A DNA stretch of 64,000 bases from Branchiostoma floridae (GCF_000003815.2 NC_049993.1:6200706-6264705), one strand, 5' to 3'. Shown: positions 21,376 through 35,200, counted from the stretch's first letter. Notes: generated by a model not told the origin, from the sequence alone. Numbers and translations: made by a program.

Positions 21376-22048
21376 TTCCTTTCTTTGTATGAGCATGTAA
21401 AATAGAAAGGGCATTATATCCTTGGTAACGTTATATGGTAAGGTCACACTGACTCGAATTTGCTGACATCCTCTGTTCACCCCAAAATCTATGCGAGCGC
21501 AATTGTCATAAAAACAAAGGTATCTATGATCAGAAGGCCGAATTCAAGTGGATAAATTATGATTATACCTTGTACTTTCTTTTTATCAGATTCAGATGAC
21601 AGTTTCCTCACATAACATTATCGTTATTGGCCATTTTGCTTCAAAATCAGTCTATTGGTATTGGCCTGTATTCGTGTATACAACCGACACTTGTTGGAAA
21701 TGTGAATATGATACAGGTGCTACTCTATTGCATAAAAAAAAACTTTTGTTGTGTCGCCTTCATTACGTGATCCTGTTTTGGCAATACTAGTTCAGAACTG
21801 TTCTTCTTTTATTATAGTGTGTTTTCAAATCATATGTTAGACCTTTGCAAATTTAGTTATGCACAGAAGTCCACTCCAGTCTTAATGGATGACAAATTTC
21901 AGACAACACCCATATACATTGCCCATTCTCGTACGAACCAGGCGGGGTTCTATGACGCGGGTTCCTCTCTGCATATAGAAGAATGGACGCCAACCCTAAA
22001 CTTGTGCGAAGTTAAAGATCACGATGGTCACAAAAATGCTTTCAGCCT

Positions 22049-22375
22049 GTGCAAAGTCTTGCTCTTTCAGTTCCAGCCCCAAACGGCTCCCCCGGCGTTC
22101 ACTAGTAACTCATACATCTTGTAACATTTTGAAAGGTAAATTGGATCCATATACACACAGAGAAAAAGACCATCGTATTTATTCAACGTCTTGCTGTTAA
22201 ACAAACTAACTTATGCGCAAAGTATTGCTCTTTCAGCCCAAATGGCTCCCCTGGCGCCCACAAGTAACGCATACACCTTGCAGCATTTTGAAAGGGAAAA
22301 TTTGATTCGTTTACAGACAGACAACAAACAGAGAAAACGACCATCGTATTCATTCAACGTCTTCCTATTTAATAG
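22049..22375. repeat. Imperfect tandem duplication, about 160-bp unit
   Basis: GCAAAGT(C/A)TTGCTCTTTCAG, GCATTTTGAAAGG and GACCATCGTATT(T/C)ATTCAACG each occur twice in the same order, about 160 bases apart. Non-coding as far as I can tell. Confidence 0.75.
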
Positions 22376-24702
22376 ATATACATGAAATTTGGATGTGGTA
22401 CCCCTTCAGAACTTGATGATTTTAAGGCATGTTCACCCGACCACATCTATTGGTAAATTCTAAGGCAAATGTGACATTTGTGACAATGTATCTTGTGGTT
22501 TTGTTTGTGAAACATTCTAGATATTGTCATTCTTGATTTCAAAACGTCACATTGTACGAAACGAAGTCAAATAAGCTTCAAAAATACAAACCCCCTTGGG
22601 AGCCTTTCGTGATTTCCCCATTCCCGAAAAGACGCAAATTTGGCAATTTGACGGTCGTCTTAGACACGTTTCTGACCGCGGCCGGGAGCGGTACTGCAGA
22701 TTGGGCTCTAATAGGGTATGTAGTCCCGTTTTTTTAACAACAAAAAGATACAACAGATTAGGCTTATGACGAGTGAAATCTTCCCGAAATAGGTCCTGAT
22801 ATCTTGGAATACATCTAGAATGACTTTTAAGACGCTAGTTGGCATAGAAAGGATCGTTTTTAGGCACAGCGCGAGTAGCTCATGAAACTCCAAGTCCGCC
22901 CGTCGAAGCGCCACCTACATTCATGTATGCATCATGTATTTACGTAATGAGCAGGTTAAGAATATATATGAACTTCGTCCGTTTTCCTTGAACAACTTTT
23001 TCCTTATACCCAACATTTCATCTGCTTAAATAGGGTGAGGGGACTGTCAGGACATCCCGGTCGTCACCCAAAAACATAGACCCTTACATCTGTTTGGAAA
23101 CGTTTCCGATTTCCCATGACTGTCACATTACCTTGGCCTTTTTCGTCTTTATAGAACTTATTCCTCTATTCCATTCTATTCTATTCCTCTATTCTATGCT
23201 TGTCTTGATAGTAATGGCATATCTTTGTACATGCTAAGTTTAACAACTTAGATTTAGCCACCGTAATTGGCAAATTACTATTTTTTCAGGCGCGAAAGAG
23301 GGTGTGAATGCCCTTTGCGTTAAGAGCTAAAATTCACGGTTAATCGTAACCAACCCGCTCTAATTCAACGTTAAGCGTTATCAGTATATTGTTTGTAACA
23401 CGTTATTGGGTGTTTTAATTCTACGTAACACGTTGTTATCCTGAATTCATCGTGAGAAATTCTTCGTGACGAGTTGACCTGAATAGGCAACGTAAGGTGA
23501 CGAATACACTGGGTTCAAAAGGACGTTATTGTCACTGGCTCCAAGCCTCATAAATCAACAGTTTTGAAGCAAAAGTTGCGCCGCCAAATGTAGGAGATTG
23601 AGTCCTACAGAATGCGTTTGGAAGCTTCAAAATTTACCGTTATGCGTTGTTGGTCTTCCTGAATTCATTAACCGTTACCCATACTCCTAAATTTACTGTT
23701 AAGCGTTGCCGGCATCTCTCCATGCAGACCCTCACTAAAAGTATCTTGCAAAGCTAATCTTCCCACCATTTCTATTTGTGACAAACTGGTTCAAAATTCA
23801 AACACAAAACAGACAACAGCAGACTAGCTCAGTTTCTGTATTCGTTAAGTTTTTTTATTCAACTTCCACATGTGTGTTACTGAATCTGTATAATTATGTC
23901 AACATTCAAACAAAAAGACAAAAAAACAAAGGATTCACCAACTTTATACATAATATAATATGTATCTGTAACAGATAGCTGATTCTTTACTTTTATCTAG
24001 AGTCAGATGATGACAGTCATGAAAACATCATCATCATGATAACTGGTAAACATAAGTTTAAAAATAAATGGTTTCTCTTTCTTCCTTTCTTTCTGTCTCT
24101 TCAAAACATAGACAGTCTTTGTTCTTAATACATGCCTGCATGGAGGCTATATGAGCAGGTAACCTCCTTAATGCTAGTACCCGCTAGGCATTTTATAGTC
24201 AGTTGGAAAGGAGATGACTAGAGATGCAATTACTGTTGGGCATACCATTGACATACATATATCAACTGTGCAACCAAACTATTCAACCAGTCCTGAATCG
24301 GTAATCTCAATTGGATGATATTAATTACAAAGAAGTGAAAAGACAGTGAACTCAAGATTTCTGCACCTATTCTAGCTCAAATGTCTTACTTGTTTCTGAC
24401 AAGTACTTAGCTGTGTAGGACAAACATGTCAAAAAAGGTACATGTATTTCCAACCTATCAATCTTCAAACTACTTTCTGATTGAATCATAAAACATACAT
24501 AAGAACAAAAGACCAGACTTCCAGAGGAGCACCAAATGTTATTTTCTGTTCCCTGAATGTGAACTGTTGCTGACAGTGGCAGAATGTGTCCCTTATTCTA
24601 TGAAAGCCAGTCTTTTGGTTCCATCTTCTCAACGTAAGGAAGAACTTGTGCCTAAACTCCATGCTTAAGACACTTTAAAGACACCCCAAAGCTCCTCCCG
24701 GT

Positions 24703-27038
24703 TCATCTCCTCAGCCTGAGGAAGAAGGCGTGTTTGCACTCCGTGCTGTCCTCGGGGTAGTACTTGTCATAGAAGTCAAGGGCAAACTCCTCGACCTTGA
24801 AGCCAAACTTCTGGTACAGCATCATGGCGGGGTTAGTGGCGGAGACGTGCAAGGTCACGTCCTTCCCCATACAGGTCTGCAAGGTCAAGGACAAAAGTCA
24901 TTTTATTTTAATGTTTGACAAGGATCAGGAAAGAAGCATCTAAATGGTAGATACCAACTAATTACATCACGGCCATTGTCAAAAATCTAGGATTTGTATA
25001 AAATTCTGAAAATCCAAACCATTTCCCATTTGCTCCATTGTAAATAGAATGGCATAATTGCATCATCCATTATGGCATAAATCGGACATTGGAGTAAAAT
25101 ATCGCCAGGTCACATTGCATGCTGACCCAGAAATACATGTTTGTGATAGAAAACAATCTTTTACATGTACTTGTAAGTCCCACAACTCAATAAATAGAAC
25201 CTTGTACAAAATAAAGTATGATAATAAACACTACCCAAAATGATGGGAGATTAAGACAAAAAAAGACAGAGCTTGATCTACAAAAATTTCTTGTAAAGAT
25301 TAGACCTCGTCATTGTCGTGTGTAATGAAATTAATATGTAATTTACTTGCTGTAGCCTAACCTGTATGAGGTGGTACATCATGTGTCTAACCTGTATGAG
25401 GTGGTACATCAGGTGTCTAACCTGTATGAGGTGGTACATCATGTGTCTAACCTGTATGAGGTGGTACATCATGTGTCTAACCTGTATGAGGTGGTACATC
25501 ATGTGCCTAACCTGTATGAGGTGGTACATCATGTGTCTAACCTGTACGAGGTGGTACATCATGTGTCTAACCTGTATGAGGTGGTACATCATGTGTCTAA
25601 CCTGTACGAGGTGGTACATCATGTGTCTAACCTGTATGAGATGGTACATCATGAAGGTTCCGATTCCCGCCTGTCTCCACTCCGGGTGGACCAGAACAAA
25701 CGACACGTATGCCTCGTTGATTTTGACGTCGGGTACGAGGAAGGAGAAGCCAATCACCACCTGCCTGCAGTAGAGAAAAAGTTGAAACATGAAACCTCTG
25801 CTGTGTTGAAGATAAGATGTCTTATATTTGTTTGTTTATTTGTTTGTTTATCAAACTTAACCATCACAATGGAGGAGGAGTCAGAACAGGTGATTTTTCA
25901 CCTCTGCATGTTGCCTCCCCTTCAAATTTCTACTCCACTACTGGCTGAAATAGAGTTTATGTCTACTAGGAAGGCTACAAGTCTGGGTAGTAAAGAACGT
26001 TCTTAGATCGCGACAGTTTCACGTCCACACCTGCGGGCGAGCACGGTTGTTCGACGTCGAATAGCGACGTTTGCGCTCGTTCCGTAGGTGTGGCGTTCGA
26101 ACGCGTTTGCACACTTGAATAAAGTGGAGTTGAGTATAAGCATTCAAAGCGGCTGGTCGTGTCTTCTTTTGTTGTCCGTCTGTCGAGCTCTCAACCCTCC
26201 TAAACCCGCTGCAATGGACCACCATCCTACATTCCCTACATTTATTCCCTACAGTTTATTTCCTGGGATGTCCCTGTAGCTCAACGGGTATCAACCTAAT
26301 AGTTGAGCCCCTTGTTCAAATCTGTCAGTTTCTGGGAGAGCTCAGTTCAAATCTAGGGATGAGCATCTCTGTGACGGCTGCATCTGTCTTTCTGAAGGTG
26401 TTAAGTTCGAGGAGGCGCCTCAAGTACATAAAAGGGGAAGGGCTACCAACTCTCCATGTAAAAATATACCCTGCTACAACAACAGCAAGGAAACATGCTC
26501 ACCTACCGGGTATGTACCACTAGGCAATACAAGGTTTACAACAACAACAGCTTCGAAGGATTGCTTAGATTCATAATGTACTTACTTGTACAGCACCACC
26601 ACACTGAAGTCTGGGTACTGCAGGCATTCAGACACTGAGAGGGAAAACAGATCAAAGTACATCGGATGTTGACAGCAAGTAATGATTAGAATAAGGCCAT
26701 ACAAAATGAATCAACAAAGTGACAAAGCTATTGATGACGGCAAAAATTAGCAGCAACAACAGCATTCAAAGTTTTGACTTGGGGAGGAAAAATGGCCTTA
26801 TGAACGTATGATGTGAGCACTATGTAATATCATAATAGTTTAACCATTATAAGGTTTACTGGCAGTCTTGCAGGTGATATAAGCTATTGTAGTAGTACAT
26901 TGTAGTTTGAGCCACTCACAGTCGATGCCAGGCCAGAAGTACTGTCTGCACAGGGCGTTGACTGTTGGGATGTGCTGTGGACGGACGTAGCAGTAGTCTA
27001 TGGGTGCGGGAGGGGGAGCTATCCACGTGGGGTCATTC
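24703..27038 (-). CDS. KAT14: KAT14 GNAT acetyltransferase domain exons
   Basis: Exons 27038-26920, 26634-26586, 25764-25632 and 24876-24703. They encode DYCYVRPQHIPTVNALCRQY, SECLQYPDFSVVVLYK, then FSFLVPDVKINEAYVSFVLV and the acetyl-CoA-binding motif A HPEWRQAGIG (R/Q-x-x-G-x-G), and finally TCMGKDVTLHVSATNPAMML with YQKFGFK. The order and spacing fit a GNAT fold of the KAT14 type. The exon 25764-25632 ends MMYHLIQ, and this junction is multiplied tenfold in the following intron. Confidence 0.95.
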
Positions 27039-30000
27039 CTGTAAGGACCAAAAAGAGACAAGAGATAACATTTGTAGATTAAAAGTGGTCCTGAGGACAG
27101 AGAAAAAAAGCATGATGTTATAGATGCTTCATCAATAGTTATTATGATTGCATTTGCTTTATAATTATACATCACAGAAAACACACTTAACATTTGAGCA
27201 AAGTAATCCTGATAAACCAAGGACCACTACTCTTTTCAATAAGTGCGGTGGGTTCCTGAACATGCTTGAGGTGTGGCTCTCCTCAAACACCTCCATTTAA
27301 CGTCCTATTAGGGGGACCGTCCTAACTGCACCTAGGTACTCATTTTCACCTGAGTGAAGCAAGGAAAGCCGTGTTAAGTGCCTTTCCCAAGGATACAAGA
27401 TCAGTGGCACATCAATGGATTTGAACCCAGAACAAACATTTGACCATATGATTTCATAAATATTTAGAATGAAAGCTGTACCTGTGTGGATAGGCCTGTA
27501 TCTCCATGAGAAGTTTGAGTTTGAGTGGTCTGCTCTCATAGTCACGCCTGATGTAGGGTTTCAGTACTCTGTTGGAACAGAATCATACATGTCAAGAGCG
27601 AGAAAACCAGACATAAAAAAATGTAGTTTCACTACAACACATGCCTACAATATAATGTAACCCGTGATTCTTCTGATTTGTCACTATTATAATAATGGGC
27701 CCCCTCCCCACTCACCTGGCAGTGCAAGTAAGGACAGATGATACTCTGTAACCCTGTGATCTTTTAGCCTGGTATCCAGCTGTGTTGTTAGCCTGGTATA
27801 CAGCCGTATGATGCAAAAGACTCGGGAGCTATAATAATATTATAGCTCCCGAGTCTTTTGCATTTGAAGAGAGGACAGATGAGACTCAGGAGCTATAAAA
27901 CATGGCTGGATACCAGGCTACTTATTCTTCTTATTTTGTCACTAAAAATGCACCCCCCTCCCCTCTCACCTGGCAGTGGAAGGACTGATGATACTCTGCA
28001 GCCCTGTCTGTTCCCTACTCACCTGGCAGTGTAAGGACTGATGATGCTCTGCAGCCCTGTCTGTTCCCTACTCACCTGGCAGTGTAAGGACTGATGAAAC
28101 TCTGCAGCCCTGTCTGTTCCCTACTCACCTGGCAGTGTAAGGACTGATGAAACTCTGCAGCCCTGTCTGTTCCCTACTCACCTGGCAGTGTAAGGACTGA
28201 TGATACTCTGCAGCCCTGTCTGTTCCCTACTCACCTGGCAGTGTAAGGACTGATGATACTCTGCAGCCCTGTCTGTTCCCTACTCACCTGGCAGTGTAAG
28301 GACTGATAATACTCTGCAGCCCTGTCTGTTCCCTACTCACCTGGCAGTGTAAGGACTGATGATACTCTGCAGCCCTGTCTGTTCCCTACTCACCTGGCAG
28401 TGTAAGGACTGATGAAACTCTGCAGCCCTGTCTGTTCCCTACTCACCTGGCAGTGTAAGGACTGATGAAACTCTGCAGCCCTGTCTGTTCCCTACTCACC
28501 TGGCAGTGTAAGGACTGATGATACTCTGCAGCCCTGTCTGTTCCCTACTCACCTGGCAGTGGAAGGACTGATGATACTCTGCAGCCCTGTCTGTTCCCTA
28601 CTCACCTGGCAGTGTAAGGACTGATAATACTCTGCAGCCCTGTCTGTTCCCTACTCACCTGGCAGTGTAAGGACTGATGATGCTCTGCAGCCCTGTCTGT
28701 TCCCTACTCACCTGGCAGTGTAAGGACTGATGATGCTCTGCAGCCCTGTCTGTTCCCTACTCACCTGGCAGTGTAAGAACTGATAATACTCTGCAGCCCT
28801 GTCTGTTCCCTACTCACCTGGCAGTGTAAGGACTGATAATACTCTGCAGCCCTGTCTGTTCCCTACTCACCTGGCAGTGTAAGGACTGATAATACTCTGC
28901 AGCCCTGTCTGTTCCCTACTCACCTGGCAGTGTAAGGACTGATGATGCTCTGCAGCCCTGTCTGTTCCCTACTCACCTAGCAGTGTAAGGACTGATGATA
29001 CTCTGCAGCCCTGTCTGTTCCCTACTCACCTGGCAGTGTAAGGACTGATGATGCTCTGCAGCCCTGTCTGTTCCCTACTCACCTAGCAGTGTAAGGACTG
29101 ATGATACTCTGCAGCCCTGTCTGTTCCCTACTCACCTGGCAGTGTAAGGACTGATGATACTCTGCAGCCCTGTCTGTTCCCTACTCACCTGGCAGTGTAA
29201 GGACTGATGATGCTGCAGCCCTGTCTGTTCCCTACTCACCTGGCAGTGTAAGGACTGATGATGCTCTGCAGCCCTGTCTGTTCCCTACTCACCTGGCAGT
29301 GTAAGGACTGATGATACTCTGCAGCCCTGTCTGTTCCCTACTCACCTGGCAGTGTAAGGACTGATGATACTCTGCAGCNNNNNNNNNNNNNNNNNNNNNN
29401 NNNNNNNNNNNNNNNNNNNNNNNNNNNNNNNNNNNNNNNNNNNNNNNNNNNNNNNNNNNNNNNNNNNNNNNNNNNNNNCAGTGTAAGGACTGATGATGCT
29501 CTGCAGCCCTGTCTGTTCCCTACTCACCTGGCAGTGTAAGGACTGATGATGCTCTGCAGCCCTGTCTGTTCCCTACTCACCTGGCAGTGTAAGAACTGAT
29601 AATACTCTGCAGCCCTGTCTGTTCCCTACTCACCTGGCAGTGTAAGGACTGATAATACTCTGCAGCCCTGTCTGTTCCCTACTCACCTGGCAGTGTAAGG
29701 ACTGATAATACTCTGCAGCCCTGTCTGTTCCCTACTCACCTGGCAGTGTAAGGACTGATGATGCTCTGCAGCCCTGTCTGTTCCCTACTCACCTAGCAGT
29801 GTAAGGACTGATGATACTCTGCAGCCCTGTCTGTTCCCTACTCACCTGGCAGTGTAAGGACTGATGATGCTCTGCAGCCCTGTCTGTTCCCTACTCACCT
29901 AGCAGTGTAAGGACTGATGATACTCTGCAGCCCTGTCTGTTCCCTACTCACCTGGCAGTGTAAGGACTGATGATACTCTGCAGCCCTGTCTGTTCCCTAC

Positions 30001-32214
30001 TCACCTGGCAGTGTAAGGACTGATGATGCTGCAGCCCTGTCTGTTCCCTACTCACCTGGCAGTGTAAGGACTGATGATGCTCTGCAGCCCTGTCTGTTCC
30101 CTACTCACCTGGCAGTGTAAGGACTGATGATACTCTGCAGCCCTGTCTGTTCCCTACTCACCTGGCAGTGTAAGGACTGATGATACTCTGCAGCCCTGTC
30201 TGTTCCCTACTCACCTGGCAGTGTAAGGACTGATGATGCTCTGCAGCCCTGTCTGTTCCCTACTCACCTGGCAGTGTAAGGACTGATGATACTCTGCAGC
30301 CCTGTCTGTTCCCTACTCACCTGGCAGTGTAAGGACTGATGATACTCTGCAGCCCTGTCTGTTCGTCCGTCCCCACCAGCCTGTTCAGGAAGGTGCGTGG
30401 CTGCTGCCCCTGTGCCTTCACCGTGTGCGCCCGGCTCTGGAACCGGTCCAGGATGCGGAAGTCGCCGGCCGACCTTGAGACGAGCCCCTGCAGCCTGGAC
30501 GGACTGAAGGGTTCCGGCCAAGCGTTGTCGGTCGCGGTTGCTGTCCCCGTTGCCTCTTGGATACTCGCTGCCACCGCAGCGTCAATGTCAAACAGGGGCA
30601 GTCCTCTCTCTCTCTTCATCTGTTGTGGAGTGAGGGAGTGTTTTATATCACTGGAACAGTCAAATGTTCTGACTTCCAGCAATCATATATGTACAGGGGA
30701 GATGGAAATATGCTGGTTGGGCCAGAAAAAGATTCAGTTAACAGATACAAAATGAACCTATCGTTGGATAAATTCAACTTCTCCTTGCTTTTCTGTTATA
30801 GTGGACATAAAAGAACAGCTATGTTTTATGATCAATGGCTTGTCTAGTTCCATTAGGAATATGATTTTTTCTACAGTATGAAATAAGGAAAATGGTTTTG
30901 TATAACCTTATACAGTTCATTTCTCTCTATGGTATACCATCTACACTCTACTACAAATTGACATTCATCCTCTATTTTATTTAAATTACAATATTTGCAT
31001 AGTCTTTGTTCCAGAGGGGTGCATATTAAGACAAGCGGTTGTACACCCACCTGCCTGACCAGCAGCTTCCTGCGCAGCCGACGCGCCTGCGGAATGCTGT
31101 CCACTGCCGTCAGGTGCGCATTCAGGTGGCGCAGCAGCTGCCTCTCCTCATACAGGCTCATGGTGACGTACCTGGGAACATTCAGTTGTTTGTTTATTTG
31201 TTTGTTTATTTGCATGAGACAAAATGTCTGAGTTTATTTCAAATATGGAAGTTGGACTTACACAAATATCTAAGTCTTGGAACATTTCCTTTGAAATTGA
31301 AAATTGACAACAAAAAATAATGCAGCAAATCAAGTTAAAGTATCACTTAAGCAACAAATTTGTGTTGCTTCCAGCACGGTAAGATTTAGAATATAGAAAG
31401 AATATAGATAGATTTAATTTTATTTCCTTCATTTGTATCCATATCTATTGTATTACGTTTATGTTGGTATGGTGGCCTTGAATAGGAGACCTTTATAAGG
31501 AACACCAGTTCCACTGTGATGGAAAAGCTTAAGTAAAGGAAGAAAGAAAGAAACACATTAAGGAAATTGTACTTTGGTTTCTTGGGTTCCTCTGTTTCCT
31601 CCTCTTCCTCCTTCCCTTTCCGCACTGCACCTTTCTCTTCTTCAGCATCATCTACCTTCTCTACTACCTCTTCCTTCACTTTGTGTTCTTCCTCTCCCTC
31701 ACTCTCCCCTTCCTCACTTCCCTCTGTGGACGTTCTCTTCTCCTGTTTGTCCCCCTCCTGGGGGGTGGTAGGAGGGGGGGTGGGGCAGCTGAAGAGGTTG
31801 GAGGGGGGGAGCTCCATGCCAGGGTCGAGCTCCAGGTCTGCGTCATCACTCAGTATCGCTTCAGGAAGGGTTTCTGGGAAAAACAGTAACACAGTAACCA
31901 GAACGGCACACAATTCTTTTGTGACTACTGTAAATTCATTTACTCTTGAGGTGGTTTCATTTTGTGGTAGGACGGAAATGGAGCTTTTTGCAGTGTTTTG
32001 AATTTGTTAACGTTTGTGAATACATTCAAAACACATATTTGCAGTGTACCACAGAAACAGCGAAAATAAAACCCAAGAGAAAGTTTGCCAGCATATGTTT
32101 TACTTTATACCAACACATAAATGCTTCTGTTTCCCTGAATGACCAAAAGTTTGCACTTTCACAGAGCTGTATTGTCTTTGCCAATGAAGTTATATTTTGG
32201 GCATGTTTGTCTCT

Positions 32215-32287
<73 letters not shown>

Positions 32288-35200
32288 CTAAATATCTAGA
32301 GAAGCCTTGGATGGATCCTGAGGATATTTCAATAGGTAGGCAGGTTGGGGTCAGAAAAACAAAGGTCAAGTTCGATAATGGGCCCACTAGCAGCTTTTTA
32401 AAGTACTGCAGCGTAACTCCTATTTCTGTAGTCTAATTTACATAATCGTTGAACCACTTACCATCTGGCCTGAGGTCTCTCTCTGTCAGGAAGCCACTCA
32501 GAGGAGTGCTGCAGGCAGAACGGGAATCCAGCCCTGCAAACATCTAAACAACAACAACAACAAACATGTGCTGTAAATGCCTTCAAGTTTGTGGTGACTT
32601 AAATTCACAGCAGGGCTTCCGCTTTTAATTTTTCGTCCCTTTCATTGTTTTGGAGCCCATGTTGTTGATTTTCCTGTTAAAATATGTCATTTCAAACCTG
32701 TGAAAATAAAGTTTCAACAGTTTTGTCATGAAGGTATGGATGGAGTAGAATTTTTTTCCATCCTTAGATGGAGGGACAGGTCCAGGAGACCTTGAGAGTA
32801 AGGAGAAAATTGAGTTTCTGTGGTGCTTTTAAGTTTGTGATACACTACAGCCCCATACTGGGGTAATTGTAATATTGAATGAAATATCAACAATGTATGA
32901 CTAGCATCCATTCTAGTAGCGGGCTCCAAAGTCTCATTGAGGTATTAATTCAATAATAGACCAATTCATTGATTATAATATTTTGATTCATTGGTTTATT
33001 ACTCAGTTGATTGATTGTTTGATTGCTTTGAGGAGGTTTTTATTATACAAATAATCAAACCTCTGTCTCTGAGAACTCGAGGTCATCTGAGGGCGTAGGG
33101 GTGGGCGTGGCCAGGTCCTCCCGGGACACGTTTGGCGATGTGTCTGATGAGGTGGATCCAGGCTGGAGTCAAACACACACTTACAGTTAGAAATGGTAAA
33201 ACTCTTTCCCAAACCATGTATATACTCCGATACATGTACCGTTAGTGTTAGTCTGTGCTCTTATTGCATTTTACTAACATGGGGATGAAAAAAAAATGGG
33301 AGGACCACCAAGATCACATGAATAGGTTTTTATATACAAGCATAAACTTTTGACAGACAATACAGACTAAAATTAAGGGTTAATGACCTGCTTTCCTTCA
33401 GTATATACGGTGCCATAATTCATGATCGGTTCCTACATGATTGTATAATGAGCGACGGAGCATAGCGTAATTCCATGTGTTACTGTGTTATAACCAACAT
33501 GAAAAGGGGCCATTTGATTGGTTGACGTCGCCTGGCTATATGATAATGACAATTAACATACTAAAACAACCAAAGATGAAGAAAGGAAAATGAATGTGCT
33601 TACCTGGGGAGACACTGATGTCCCTTTCTTGGCTTTCCTGATGTCCTTCGCTTCCTGTAAAATATGTCCAACATGTGGGTGATACAAACAACTCCTGTGT
33701 TCTGACATGGTAGAGAAAAGGGTTGTGTACTTGTACATGGCCACTACAGTCACACAAGATGCTGTAACCCAATGACAAACTGACCAAACCATGGCGTGTA
33801 ATTCAATTGTCTCACGAGACTGAATGATGCCAACAATGGACTGTATACATTCCTGTGAAATTGTTCGGGTACAGGTTCAGACCTAAACATCAACAAGTGT
33901 CCCTGTACCTCTGCCTTTCACAAATCACCCGGATAGGAGACCTGGCAAATCCCTGTCTTGTTATCAGCCAGCAAAAGGTTATGTCACCCCGTAAGGTGCT
34001 ATAAGCCCGTCGTGTGTAAACATATCGACCACTGATGATGATGATGACATCATCCTTATGTACTATTCAGATCTTTGGTATATTGTAAATGTGTTTGTTC
34101 TTACATGTTATTCTGTTTTAAAATGAAATGATTAAAATTAAAGTACAAAAAAGAAGTTATGAGTCCCCGTACCAGAGTCCTGGACCTCTTCTCCTTGATC
34201 TCCATAGCTGACTGGATGGACATCTGTTTTTTCCGACACCTCAGCCCTTCGACGCGGATGGTCGGCTCAAACATGTCCCTCCGCGGGCGCTTAAACACCT
34301 GTTTGGGCGGGGCCTCGCCTGGGGAAGACAAGGTGGCAGACATTTACATCAGATTAGACACAGGACAGTAATCACAGAGGAAAACTTCTTCCCGAAAGCA
34401 GCACATATGGCCCTACATCTTCACCTCCACTAATCTTGAATGAACTTTAAGAAGTTCAACTTAAAATCAACCCAAGTCAATTGCATCCATCTTTGGCACA
34501 GGTAAAGAGGAACACTACATAAAGGATAAGAAGTCACAAAAACACAAGACTTTGCAATTAGTTGTTACCGGTACAAAAGTTAGCCTCCATAGCAGGCTCT
34601 TTTCTTGGCTCATAACACTTTTGTTGGCCATTTCTTTTTGTACTGGGTCACTTGAAAAAGGCCCCAGAGAGCCCTCTAATATTGGAGGCACACCTGAGTT
34701 TTCTGGCCAGTACACGGGTGGCTTGTTCTCGATCAGGCCCCACCATGCAGGTTCGTTGAATTCTCTCGCTCCTGATCGGAACACCTGGTGGTTGCCTACG
34801 GACAACACCCCGGCAACGGTGCTCCACCAAGTTGAGGTCTTCTTTCTGTTCAAACACAAATGTAGGCTGAGCAGTTAATGCCATGGTTCAAAAACACCAG
34901 GTCCAGGGTTACTCATTCCTAGACTGAGAATGCTACATTCAGGAAGAAATAAATCCACTAAGGCCATGTTGATTTGATTATATGGATGACATCCTCTGGG
35001 AATCCCAAAACTGATGCAAGCATGCAAATAAAAAAAAAAAAGTTAAGCAAAAATAAAAAGTTGCCTCATCAAATTTGAGTGATCTGGAAGGTTGGACAAA
35101 TAACAAGCACAGAGTATAGAATACAGAACAATAGATTCTTCTTTTAAGTTTTCACATGCTTCTTCTTTGACATTGGAATTGACATTAACATTGGTATAAA

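Larger units (their letters stand above)
12840..24700. other. Intergenic and UTR region between convergent DOT1L and KAT14
   Basis: No exon with recognisable protein similarity was found on either strand. Apart from the repeats listed separately, it holds AT-rich DNA, a GC-rich patch at about 15160-15640, several AATAAA motifs and short open frames that look like chance. The KAT14 3' UTR must extend down from 24702; a TTTATT (AATAAA on the minus strand) near 23855 is one possible signal. Confidence 0.6.

Noticed and set aside
21819..22124. 101-codon open frame
   Set aside because: It overlaps an imperfect tandem duplication whose second copy does not preserve the frame; no recognisable domain.
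25278..26006. Open frames over the 30-bp array on both strands
   Set aside because: Same arithmetical effect. The real coding part is only the minus-strand exon 25764-25632.
26268..26350. tRNA gene
   Set aside because: Only box-like motifs remain; no full set of stems can be drawn.
27965..30362. CRISPR-like array
   Set aside because: The 53-bp units are contiguous, with no unique spacers, and the context is a eukaryotic gene.
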